Part shown: piece by piece, positions 1 to 5,427 of the stretch | How the letters are laid out: every line of letters begins with the position of its first letter | Position numbering within the stretch: the first letter of the stretch is position 1 | Source of the DNA: Thiobacillus sp. | GTDB lineage: Bacteria > Pseudomonadota > Gammaproteobacteria > Burkholderiales > Thiobacillaceae | Assembly (NCBI GenBank): GCA_011391285.1 | Contig: JAABQU010000063.1 | Span: forward strand, 1-5,427 | DNA length: 5,427 nucleotides | Reading direction: 5' to 3' | Translations under genes and position numbers: made by a program | The notes under the pieces: generated by a model | What the model was told of the DNA's origin: nothing | The model's input: only the letters and a program-made list of their open reading frames with translations | The model's database searches: none

Positions 1-1
1 G

Positions 2-364
2 GGCACGCGTGCGGCGATGGAACGATTCTTCGTCGAGACCGGCGTGCAGCTCCGCCAGACGGTGGAACTGGCGAGCAACGAGGCCATCAAGCAGGCCGTA
101 ATGGCCGGCATGGGACTGTCGTTCATTTCCGAGCACTCCATCGGTCTGGAACTGGCGGTGGGGCGCATCTCCAAGCTGGATGTCGTCGGCACGCCCGTGA
201 TCCGCCACTGGCATATCGTGCATCGACCGGAAAAGCAGTTGCTGCCGATGGCAGTGGCTTTCCTCGACTTCATGCGGGCCGAGGCGCCGCGCCTGATTGC
301 CGAACAACCGCCGGGGTGGTGCCCGGTGCCAATGGCACTGCCGGCGAAGAAGAAACGGAGTTAG
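2..364 (+). CDS. cbbR: LysR-type transcriptional regulator CbbR, C-terminal part (5' end outside window)
   Basis: This is the last 120 codons of a LysR-family regulator. The frame is open to the left edge (GTRAAMERFF...), so the Met at 17 is internal and the N-terminal helix-turn-helix is off the window. What remains is the distal part of the effector-binding domain. The run ASNEAIKQAVMAGMGLSFIS, followed by LELAVGRISKLDV and a W-H-I-V-H strand, is the pattern I know from CbbR proteins, which activate Calvin-cycle operons in response to metabolites such as RuBP, PEP or NADPH. The tail after the final helix (FLDFMRAEAPRLIA) is proline-rich and ends in a basic KKKR. The gene stops at 362-364 and is convergent with the cbb operon, with 58 bases between the two stops. 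CbbR identity also rests on its location beside cbbLSQO; a related LysR protein cannot be fully excluded from a partial sequence. Confidence 0.88.
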   Translation, partial: GTRAAMERFFVETGVQLRQTVELASNEAIKQAVMAGMGLSFISEHSIGLELAVGRISKLDVVGTPVIRHWHIVHRPEKQLLPMAVAFLDFMRAEAPRLIAEQPPGWCPVPMALPAKKKRS

Positions 365-370
365 TCGGGT

Positions 371-394
371 CCGGCGGAAAAGCATCGCCGCCAG
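371..394 (-). terminator. weak hairpin between convergent gene ends
   Basis: The 58-base gap between the cbbR stop and the stop of the last minus-strand gene contains GGCGG (373-377) and CCGCC (388-392) around a 10-base loop. Read on the minus strand the stem extends to 7 pairs, including one G-U. Neither strand has a T-run after it, so a classical intrinsic terminator is not supported. It is the only structure I see where both converging transcripts should end. Confidence 0.25.
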
Positions 395-422
395 CCCACT
401 CTTACCCCTGCCAGGTTTCCGC

Positions 423-797
423 TCAAGGAGCTCCTCCGGAAGCCTTGCGCAGCCGCGCTTCCAGTTCCTCGGCCATCAGAACCAGCGCCTTGTCGCGGAT
501 CTTGGCGGCGCCCTGGTGATATTGGCGCACGGTGCAGGGCACGGGTTCATGCAGTGCCGCTCGCCCTTCATCCCGGAAATCCGACCAGCACAGGACCGGC
601 AGGTCGTACAGGCTCGAATCCACCAGTACCCATTCGCGCTCGTCGAGCAGCAGGGACATGGGCGGCAGTTCCTGCAAACCGAAGCATGTCTGCCGGTGCT
701 CCGACCTCCAGTAGCGCCTCCAGGCATTCCAAACCGGCGCCGGAATGCGCGAGGGGTACTGGGCGAGGGCTGGGACGTCGCGCAGGCGCTCGTACAT
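423..797 (-). CDS. uncharacterised 124-residue protein, last gene of the cbb operon
   Basis: I do not recognise this protein. The ATG at 797 is chosen because the same frame upstream overlaps the preceding gene and offers no other start in the spacer. No good Shine-Dalgarno precedes it (a GGAA lies about 14 bases away), which suggests coupled or low-level translation. The product is soluble-looking, with no signal peptide or membrane segment. Residues 1-31 are rich in aromatic and Arg residues (VWNAWRRYWR). Residues 47-74 look like beta strands around an acidic turn (LLLDEREWVLVDSSLYDL, then VLCWSDF). Residues 96-118 form a charged helix (AAKIRDKALVLMAEELEARL). It has three cysteines (38, 70, 88), not arranged as a metal-binding pair. 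It starts 38 bases after the 98-codon gene, same strand. The position suggests a role linked to RuBisCO or its activase, but that is inference only. Confidence 0.72.
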   Translation of the reverse strand: MYERLRDVPALAQYPSRIPAPVWNAWRRYWRSEHRQTCFGLQELPPMSLLLDEREWVLVDSSLYDLPVLCWSDFRDEGRAALHEPVPCTVRQYHQGAAKIRDKALVLMAEELEARLRKASGGAP

Positions 798-835
798 GGT
801 CGGCCGATCAGTTCCGCGGGCGATTGCCGGGTGCC

Positions 836-1132
836 TTACTCGTCCTCGCCCAGTTCCGGGTCCCAGCCCTTGGCACGGGCAGTCTGAATGGCGCGTTCGT
901 AGAGTTCGCCATGGCGCTTCAGCAGGTCCGGCGGCAGTCGGCTGGGCAGGCCGGCGTATTTGTCCCATTCCATCTGCACCTTGTCCATCAGCGACTGCAT
1001 GCGGCCGAGGTCCCAGCCGGTGCAGTCCTCGGTTTCCGGGATGAAACCGAACATCTGGCCGTCGAGTACGATACGGCCGAGTTGGGTGATGCCGTGGTGG
1101 TCCTGGTTGAAGCCGACGTAAGTGGTTTGCAT
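836..1132 (-). CDS. uncharacterised 98-residue acidic-tailed protein directly behind cbbO
   Basis: I cannot assign a family. The ATG at 1132 lies only 7 bases after the cbbO stop and has no Shine-Dalgarno of its own, so translation is probably coupled to cbbO. The sequence begins with a likely beta hairpin (residues 17-31, TQLGRIVLDGQMFGFIPE-like), followed by ETEDCTGWD. Two amphipathic helices come next, at about 41-60 (LGRMQSLMDKVQMEWDKY) and 68-88 (PDLLKRHGELYERAIQTARA). It ends in GWDPELGEDE, an acidic tail. Tryptophans sit at 40, 56 and 90. There is no signal peptide, membrane segment or recognisable catalytic motif. The compact composition, coding-like frame and tight spacing argue that it is a real gene. 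A small accessory factor for the CbbQO activase or for RuBisCO is an attractive but unproven reading. Confidence 0.8.
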   Translation of the reverse strand: MQTTYVGFNQDHHGITQLGRIVLDGQMFGFIPETEDCTGWDLGRMQSLMDKVQMEWDKYAGLPSRLPPDLLKRHGELYERAIQTARAKGWDPELGEDE

Positions 1133-1139
1133 GGTGTGT

Positions 1140-3497
1140 TTAGCGGGTTAAGCCTGCATAGAGCAGCGGGAGCTTCTCCGGCAGGCGTTGAACATGGTCG
1201 ACGACCATGTAATTCTTCTGGCCGAAGATGCGCGAGACGTAATTATCCGCGCGCGGGTCCAGACTCATGCAATAGGTGGTGACGCCGAGCTTCGCCACTT
1301 CTTCCACCGCCTTCTTGGTGTCGTAGCGCAGGTATTGCGGGTCGCGCACGTCCACGTCGGCCGGCTCGCCGTCGGTGATGACGATCAGCAGCTTCTTCGC
1401 CGAGCGCTGCAACTGCAGGTGGTGGCCGGCATGGCGGATGGCCGCGCCCATGCGGGTGGACAACTGGCCGGTCATTCCGGCGAGTTTGGCTTTGGGCGTC
1501 TCGTCCCAGTGCTGGTCGAAGTCCTTGAAGCGGTAGTACTCGACGTCGTGCCTGCCGTCCGAGCAGAAGCCGTGGATGGCGAACGGGTCGCCGACCTTGT
1601 TGATGGCGTCGGCCAGCAGCACGCAGGCCTGCTGGGTGAGTTCGCGCACCGAGTACTCCTGGTCCTGCACCTTCTCGTTGGTCGATTCCGACAGGTCGAG
1701 CAGCACCAGGATCGAAAAGTCGCGGGTCTTGCGCACGCTGCGCATCATGATGCGCGGGTCGGGCTGGTTGCCGAGGCGGATGTCGGTGAAGCTGGCGATC
1801 GCGGCGTTGATGTCGATCTCGTCGCCGTCCTCGAGCCGGCGGATGCGCTGCACCCCCTGCGGCTGCATGGCGTCGAGCAGGAACTTCATGCGATGGATCT
1901 CGCGCTTGTACTTGGCGGTGATGCCGTCGATGATCGTCAGGTCACCGGACTTGGCACGCTTTTCCAGCACCGTGGCCCAGGCCGGACGTTCGAGCTGGAT
2001 CTGGTAGTCCCACTCGGAATAATGGAAGGGGTCGGACAGCGGCTCCCTGCCTTCCAGTTCGTTGAAGCTCTTGCCATTGCTCTCGTCGCCGATGTTCTCG
2101 TAGGGAAACAGCTCGGTGCCCAGCACCCAGATTTCTTCGGCATCGTCGCCTGCCGTTTCGACATCGATCTCGTTGGCCATTTCCATCACATTGACGTACT
2201 TGCGCACCTGCTTGATGGAATCGTAGCCGGCGCTGGCGGCCTTGTCGAAATCGAACTCTTCGAATTCCCAGAAATAGCGGTTGTCGTCGCGGTAGACCGC
2301 AGTGAGGACATCGGCGCGCGGGTGGAAGGGAATGCGCCGCTCGGTGAAGGCATGTGCCAGCTGCACGCCGATTTCCCACGATACCCGGTTGTCCTCCAGG
2401 CGATCGGCAGCCTGGGCGAAGAGGGTGCGGCCTTCGGCGATCCAGGGATCGTCGTCCGCATAGCCGTCGTCGAGCAGGGCGCGGGCGAGCCGGTTGATGG
2501 CATCGCCGCAGTTGTTGGCCTGGTTGGGGCTGATGACGTGGAATCCGGCCCACAGCTGCCTGAGGCCGGGAAACTTGCGGATCGCCAGGGTTTCGACGCG
2601 GGCATCCTCGATGACCGAGATGACCGCCATCTGCCAGGCATTGAGCGCCTCGGCCGAGATCGGCTCGCGCGTGTAGGCGATGTGCGCCGCGGCGTGGGCG
2701 GCGGTGGCGCGGTAGACCTCGAGCCCGCCGATGACTTCGCCGGCCGGCGTCTTGAAGTCGTCGAAGGCGTCGGGGAGGTGGATGAGGTAGTCCTCGATGT
2801 AGGGCTTGTAGCCCTCGCGCGATTCGAAGTCGCCCGAGGTGGGGCGCATGAAGAAGTCGCGGGCCCACAGTGCGCGCAGATACATGTTGATGCGCCGCTG
2901 CACGTCCACCAGCAGGGTGCCCTTGCGTTCCTTCTGCAGCATCGCCAGCGACTCTTTCGACTCGAGGCTGAAATAGCGGATTTGCTCCTCGTAGTTGGTG
3001 CGATGGGCGTGGACGCCCCACAGCGCCCAGCGGCGCAGGCCGCCCAGGGTCAGCTGCTGGAACAGCACCTCCAGCTTGTCCAGCATCGGCCGCACGCCGC
3101 GCGGTGCCTGCGCGATCAGGGTGTTGATGAACTGCAGGTAGTTGAGGAAGAGCTGGGCGTCGCCGAGGCGGTTGGCGGCGGTGGCCGACGTTGCCAGCAA
3201 AAGCTCGATCACCGCGCCCGAGGTGCGCGAGGCCAGCATCAGCGAGGCGGCGGCGAGGTCGCCGATCACGTCCTCGCCCACCTCCTTGGCCACCATCGGT
3301 GCTTCCTCGATCCAGGTCTCCACTAGCGATTCGCCCTTGCCCAGGCCGTGGATGGCAGCCGCGCCCTTCAGGTAATTGTCGAGGCCGCGCGGCGAGAACA
3401 CCTTGGTGGCTTCGTGCCAGTTGCCCTGGAGCACGTCGTGGCTGTGCGGCGACAGGTCTTCGAGCAGTTCGGCGTAGTCAGCGAGAGTGATCGACAT
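1140..3497 (-). CDS. cbbO: CbbO, von Willebrand factor A adaptor subunit of the CbbQO RuBisCO activase
   Basis: A 785-residue protein, full length for CbbO. The N-terminal ~590 residues are mostly helical and of the CbbO/NorD type. They include the segment HYSEWDYQIQLERPAWATVLEK (about 492-513), which resembles the Y-x-E-W-D-Y signature in NorD, the partner of the NorQ ATPase. The C-terminal domain (about 593-785) is a VWA domain with an intact metal-ion-dependent adhesion site: DLSES at 601-605, a candidate MIDAS Thr at 681, and ITDGEP at 707-712. In the characterised family, CbbO binds a CbbQ hexamer and links it to RuBisCO, so that ATP hydrolysis can remove inhibitory sugar phosphates. The ATG at 3497 begins MSITLADYAELLEDL, a plausible CbbO start. 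The Shine-Dalgarno is poor (CTGGGC about 5 bases upstream). It begins 45 bases after cbbQ. No frameshift or missing MIDAS residue is seen. Confidence 0.96.
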   Translation of the reverse strand: MSITLADYAELLEDLSPHSHDVLQGNWHEATKVFSPRGLDNYLKGAAAIHGLGKGESLVETWIEEAPMVAKEVGEDVIGDLAAASLMLASRTSGAVIELLLATSATAANRLGDAQLFLNYLQFINTLIAQAPRGVRPMLDKLEVLFQQLTLGGLRRWALWGVHAHRTNYEEQIRYFSLESKESLAMLQKERKGTLLVDVQRRINMYLRALWARDFFMRPTSGDFESREGYKPYIEDYLIHLPDAFDDFKTPAGEVIGGLEVYRATAAHAAAHIAYTREPISAEALNAWQMAVISVIEDARVETLAIRKFPGLRQLWAGFHVISPNQANNCGDAINRLARALLDDGYADDDPWIAEGRTLFAQAADRLEDNRVSWEIGVQLAHAFTERRIPFHPRADVLTAVYRDDNRYFWEFEEFDFDKAASAGYDSIKQVRKYVNVMEMANEIDVETAGDDAEEIWVLGTELFPYENIGDESNGKSFNELEGREPLSDPFHYSEWDYQIQLERPAWATVLEKRAKSGDLTIIDGITAKYKREIHRMKFLLDAMQPQGVQRIRRLEDGDEIDINAAIASFTDIRLGNQPDPRIMMRSVRKTRDFSILVLLDLSESTNEKVQDQEYSVRELTQQACVLLADAINKVGDPFAIHGFCSDGRHDVEYYRFKDFDQHWDETPKAKLAGMTGQLSTRMGAAIRHAGHHLQLQRSAKKLLIVITDGEPADVDVRDPQYLRYDTKKAVEEVAKLGVTTYCMSLDPRADNYVSRIFGQKNYMVVDHVQRLPEKLPLLYAGLTR

Positions 3498-3513
3498 GGT
3501 TTGCCCAGTTTTG

Positions 3514-3541
3514 CAGTCGGCAGCAGTGCGTTCGCCGACTG
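3514..3541 (-). other. 8-bp perfect hairpin between cbbQ and cbbO
   Basis: CAGTCGGC at 3514-3521 is perfectly complementary to GCCGACTG at 3534-3541, with a 12-base loop. On the minus-strand transcript the hairpin begins one base after the cbbQ stop codon and ends 16 bases before the cbbO ATG. It is followed by CAAAAC and not by a U-run, so it is not an intrinsic terminator. It could protect the 3' end of a processed cbbQ message or limit ribosome access to cbbO. The repeat is plain in the sequence; its function is inference. Confidence 0.6.
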
Positions 3542-3542
3542 A

Positions 3543-4346
3543 TCAGAAGAACGTCGTTACGGCCGCATCCAGCGCATCGCGCATATCGGGGTCGTCGGTG
3601 ATCGGGCGCACCAGCGCGACGCGGCACGCGGCTTGGGGGTTCACGCCCTTGGCGATGAGCGAGCCGGCGTAGATCAGCATGCGGGTGGACAGGCCCTCGT
3701 CGAGGCCGTGGCCCTTGAGGTTGCGCGAGCGCTCGGCGATCGACACCAGCTTGCCGGCGATCTCGGCGTTGGCCCCGGACTCGTGCGCCACGATCTCGGT
3801 CTCGATGGCGTGCTCGGGATAGGTGAAGTCGAGGCCGCCGAAACGCTGCTTGGTCGACTGCTTGAGGTCCTTCATCAGCGACTGGTAGCCGGGGTTGTAG
3901 GAAATCACGATCTGGAAATCGGGATGGGCATGTACCAGTTCCCCCTTCTTTTCCAGCGGCAGCACGCGACGGTTGTCGGTCAGCGGGTGGATCACCACGG
4001 TGGTGTCCTGGCGCGCTTCGACCACTTCGTCGAGATAGACGATGGCGCCGTGGCGGGCACCGATGGCCAGCGGGCCGTCCTGCCATTCGGTGCCCTGGGC
4101 GGAGAGCAGGAAGCGGCCGACCAGGTCGGAGGCGGTCATGTCCTCGTTGCAGGCCACGGTGATCAAGGGCTTGTTCAGCTTGTGCGCCATGTATTCGACG
4201 AAGCGTGTCTTGCCGCAGCCGGTCGGCCCCTTGAGCATCATCGGCATGCGCACGGAGTAGGCGGCTTCGAACAGCTCCACCTCGTCGGCGACGGCGCGAT
4301 AGTAGGGTTGCTGGGTGATGCGATATTGATCGACGATGTTGCTCAT
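3543..4346 (-). CDS. cbbQ: CbbQ, MoxR-class AAA+ ATPase subunit of the CbbQO RuBisCO activase
   Basis: A 267-residue AAA+ ATPase, the usual CbbQ length. The frame is open further upstream to 4406, but the ATG at 4346 is chosen because it gives the standard N-terminus [17 protein letters not shown] and has an AAGGAG 6 bases upstream. Visible motifs: Walker A GPTGCGKT at 40-47, Walker B IVYLDE at 102-107, sensor 1 Asn in ISYNPG (Asn151), a candidate arginine finger in TKQRFGG (Arg168), and a sensor-2-like Arg in STRML (Arg222). All catalytic elements look intact. In the characterised family CbbQ forms a hexamer that, with CbbO, remodels inhibited form I or form II RuBisCO in the cytosol. NorQ is the nearest relative with another job, but the cbbLS and cbbO neighbours settle the assignment. 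The gene follows cbbS across a 155-base spacer that holds a terminator. Confidence 0.97.
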   Translation of the reverse strand: MSNIVDQYRITQQPYYRAVADEVELFEAAYSVRMPMMLKGPTGCGKTRFVEYMAHKLNKPLITVACNEDMTASDLVGRFLLSAQGTEWQDGPLAIGARHGAIVYLDEVVEARQDTTVVIHPLTDNRRVLPLEKKGELVHAHPDFQIVISYNPGYQSLMKDLKQSTKQRFGGLDFTYPEHAIETEIVAHESGANAEIAGKLVSIAERSRNLKGHGLDEGLSTRMLIYAGSLIAKGVNPQAACRVALVRPITDDPDMRDALDAAVTTFF

Positions 4347-4352
4347 GCGAGG

Positions 4353-4358
4353 CTCCTT
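4353..4358 (-). promoter_or_regulatory. ribosome binding site of cbbQ
   Basis: AAGGAG on the minus strand ends 6 bases before the ATG at 4346. It decides the cbbQ start: the longer in-frame alternative at 4406 would add 20 residues not typical of CbbQ. Confidence 0.85.
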
Positions 4359-4438
4359 GAAGAGAACGCGGATTTGTCCATGAATGGGGCACAAGTCAGG
4401 TTGCAAAGCGACGGCGCGCCATTCGTCGAGAAACCCGG

Positions 4439-4476
4439 AAAAAGAGCCCCCGCGGCGCTTGCCGCGCGGCGGGGGC
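4439..4476 (-). terminator. intrinsic terminator (or attenuator) between cbbS and cbbQ
   Basis: On the minus strand, GCCCCCGC (4476-4469) pairs perfectly with GCGGGGGC (4453-4446). An alternative inner stem uses GCGGC and GCCGC around a 4-base loop. The stem is followed at once by TCTTTTT (4445-4439). A strong GC stem followed by a T-run is the classical rho-independent form. It begins 25 bases after the cbbS stop and precedes cbbQ by about 92 bases. In an operon this usually works as a partial terminator, or as a 3' stabiliser of the abundant upstream message. The plus strand has no T-run, so it acts in the operon direction only. Confidence 0.82.
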
Positions 4477-4501
4477 CGATTACCGCCAACCGCTTTGCTG
4501 C

Positions 4502-4858
4502 TTAAACCGTCTTGCCGCGGAAGATAACCATCGCGGCACCCTGCGACTGGTTGAAGTTGTTGTAGCCGATCAGGCGAACATGGTTGTCGGGGTTGGCCTT
4601 GTGGCAGGCTTCGGCTTCAGCCAGAACGCGGTCGACATCGGTTTCACCGAACATCGGCAGCTTCCACATGTACCAGTACGAGTCCATCAGGTACGCGGGT
4701 TCGATGTGCTCGATCGCCGGGTTCCAGCCCTTCTTGACCAGATATTCGACCTGCTTGCGGATGTTGTCTGCAGTCATCGCGGGCAGGTAGGAGAAGGTCT
4801 CGAACTTGCGGCTGGCGGGGTCGCTCAGACGGCTTTTGTAATCCATCACTTCAGACAT
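4502..4858 (-). CDS. cbbS: RuBisCO small subunit, form IA (IAq type)
   Basis: A 118-residue small subunit that caps the L8S8 carboxylase. Family hallmarks are [10 protein letters not shown] (19-28), KGWNPAIEH (43-51), [16 protein letters not shown] (61-76) and the C-terminal HVRLIGY...[11 protein letters not shown]. The segment [10 protein letters not shown] near residue 15 contains the roughly six-residue insertion that separates non-carboxysomal IAq small subunits from carboxysomal IAc ones. Two in-frame ATGs exist. The one at 4864 lies only 1 base after the AAAGGA sequence, whereas the one at 4858 lies 7 bases after it and gives the usual N-terminus [10 protein letters not shown] therefore prefer 4858. 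It lies 61 bases downstream of cbbL and just upstream of the terminator. Confidence 0.97.
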   Translation of the reverse strand: MSEVMDYKSRLSDPASRKFETFSYLPAMTADNIRKQVEYLVKKGWNPAIEHIEPAYLMDSYWYMWKLPMFGETDVDRVLAEAEACHKANPDNHVRLIGYNNFNQSQGAAMVIFRGKTV

Positions 4859-4886
4859 ATTCATTTCCTTTCGAATGGGTTGGCAT
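4851..4886 (-). other. possible 11-codon leader ORF overlapping the cbbS start
   Basis: On the minus strand an ATG at 4886 opens an 11-codon frame ([11 protein letters not shown]) that stops at TGA 4853-4851, five bases beyond the A-T-G of cbbS at 4858-4856. It is preceded by GGAGGAG (4897-4891) at proper spacing, a stronger ribosome site than that of cbbS itself. This could feed ribosomes to cbbS by coupling, or it could be chance in a purine-rich spacer. No conservation evidence is available here. Confidence 0.22.
4866..4871 (-). promoter_or_regulatory. ribosome binding site of cbbS
   Basis: AAAGGA on the minus strand is 7 bases from the ATG at 4858 and only 1 base from the ATG at 4864. 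The spacing decides for the second ATG. Confidence 0.75.
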
Positions 4887-4892
4887 TCCCCT

Positions 4893-4908
4893 CCTCCAGA
4901 CGGGGAGG
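4893..4908 (-). other. small hairpin in the cbbL-cbbS spacer
   Basis: On the minus-strand RNA, CCTCC (4908-4904) can pair with GGAGG (4897-4893) across a 6-base loop, 11 bases after the cbbL stop. The pairing would hide the GGAGG of the possible leader ORF. There is no T-run after it. Five pairs is modest, and the C/G-rich arms allow competing registers. Confidence 0.4.
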
Positions 4909-4919
4909 GAGATGAGCAA

Positions 4920-5427
4920 TTACTTGTGGGCGACGTCCAGCTTGTCGACGGTGTCGAATTCGAACTTGATCTCTTTCCAGGTTTCCATGGCGATCTTCAG
5001 TTCCGGGCTGTGCGAAGCGGCGGCGGTCAGGATGTCCTTGCCTTCCTTCTCGATGGCACGGCCCTGGTTGCGGGCTTCGACACACGCTTCCAGCGCGACG
5101 CGGTTGGCAGCGGCACCGGCGGCGTTGCCCCAGGGGTGGCCCAGCGTGCCGCCACCGAATTGCAGCACGGAGTCGTCACCGAAGATGGAGACCAGCGCCG
5201 GCATGTGCCAGACGTGGATGCCGCCGGAAGCGACCGGGATCACGCCGGGCATGGAACCCCAGTCCTGATCGAAGAACAGGCCGCGGCTACGATCTTCCTT
5301 GATGAACTTGTCACGCATGGTGTCGATCCAGCCCAGGGTGGCCTCGCGGTCGCCTTCCAGCTTACCCACAACGGTACCGGAGTGCAGGTGGTCGCCGCCG
5401 CTTAGCCTCAGCACCTTGGTCAGCACA
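4920..5427 (-). CDS. cbbL: RuBisCO large subunit, form IA, C-terminal third (5' end outside window)
   Basis: The last 168 codons of form I RuBisCO large subunit (EC 4.1.1.39), which carboxylates ribulose 1,5-bisphosphate. The frame runs off the right edge. The first complete codon is GTG (Val), internal to the gene and not a start. Active-site and loop-6 elements are intact by spinach numbering: [16 protein letters not shown] with His327 and loop-6 Lys334, Ser379 in [11 protein letters not shown], and Gly403-Gly404 in [13 protein letters not shown]. The C-terminus [19 protein letters not shown] is of the form IA (proteobacterial green-type) kind and not of the red-type IC/ID. It is the first gene seen of a cbbL-cbbS-cbbQ-cbbO series. 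Codons AGG CTA at the conserved Arg-Leu of RLSGG are unlike the CGC/CTG preference elsewhere in the gene. Confidence 0.98.
   Translation of the reverse strand, partial: VLTKVLRLSGGDHLHSGTVVGKLEGDREATLGWIDTMRDKFIKEDRSRGLFFDQDWGSMPGVIPVASGGIHVWHMPALVSIFGDDSVLQFGGGTLGHPWGNAAGAAANRVALEACVEARNQGRAIEKEGKDILTAAASHSPELKIAMETWKEIKFEFDTVDKLDVAHK

Noticed and set aside
798..968. N-terminal extension of the 124-residue gene to an ATG at 968
   Set aside because: The extra 57 residues overlap the 98-codon gene in another frame and have an Arg/Pro/Thr/Gly-rich shadow composition. The ATG at 797 gives normal operon spacing.
554..1282. Plus-strand open frames of 196 and 242 codons across 297-1282
   Set aside because: They overlap each other, cbbR and the two small minus-strand genes, with Arg/Ser/Pro/Gly-rich products typical of wrong-frame translation. 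The minus-strand frames have better composition and operon-like spacing.
1188..3326. A 712-codon open frame on the plus strand opposite cbbO
   Set aside because: It is a mirror of cbbO codon bias in GC-rich DNA: its product is a low-complexity Val/Ala/Gly/Leu/Asp/His-rich string without recognisable domains, whereas the minus frame encodes a complete CbbO with a MIDAS motif.
4347..4438. Possible sigma-70 or sigma-54 promoter upstream of cbbQ
   Set aside because: TTGCAA with 17-base spacing leads only to TCATGG, a poor -10. A TGGC...TTTGCA pair has the wrong distance for -24/-12. Nothing meets a fair standard.
3633..4505. A 290-codon open frame on the plus strand opposite cbbQ
   Set aside because: Same antisense effect. 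The minus frame encodes CbbQ with Walker A, Walker B and sensor motifs, and this frame also runs across the cbbS-cbbQ terminator.

Overview
The window is a piece of a Calvin-Benson-Bassham (cbb) carbon-fixation locus from a GC-rich proteobacterial autotroph. The sequence resembles the betaproteobacterial sulfur/hydrogen oxidisers and Rhodocyclales-type bacteria I know, but the genus cannot be fixed from this window. It encodes a form IA RuBisCO of the non-carboxysomal 'IAq' type, the kind that travels with cbbQ and cbbO. The small-subunit N-terminus carries the extra DPASR-type segment that carboxysomal (IAc) small subunits lack.

Layout on the minus strand, read from right to left: the 3' part of cbbL (RuBisCO large subunit, from the window edge to 4920); a 61-base spacer with a small hairpin and a possible mini-ORF; cbbS (4858-4502); a 155-base spacer with a convincing intrinsic terminator (4476-4439) and then the cbbQ ribosome binding site; cbbQ (4346-3543); a 45-base spacer with an 8-bp hairpin; cbbO (3497-1140); and two small unrecognised genes in tandem, of 98 codons (1132-836) and 124 codons (797-423). 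On the plus strand, at the left edge, lies the 3' part of a LysR-type regulator, almost certainly CbbR, ending at 364. It faces the operon tail to tail. No gene-free stretch exceeds 300 bases.

How the genes work together: CbbL and CbbS form the L8S8 carboxylase. CbbQ (a MoxR-class AAA+ ATPase) and CbbO (a von Willebrand factor A adaptor with an intact MIDAS motif) form the CbbQO-type RuBisCO activase, which uses ATP to free RuBisCO from inhibitory sugar phosphates. The terminator after cbbLS, the strong ribosome binding sites of cbbS and cbbQ, and the weak ones of cbbO and the two small genes suggest a stepped output: very high for the enzyme, lower for the ATPase, lowest for the adaptor and the small genes.

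The least explained content is the pair of small genes after cbbO. They are tightly packed behind the activase genes and have no family I can name. CbbR is usually divergent from the cbb operon it controls. Its convergent position here suggests that it may be divergent from another operon beyond the left edge, which cannot be seen.
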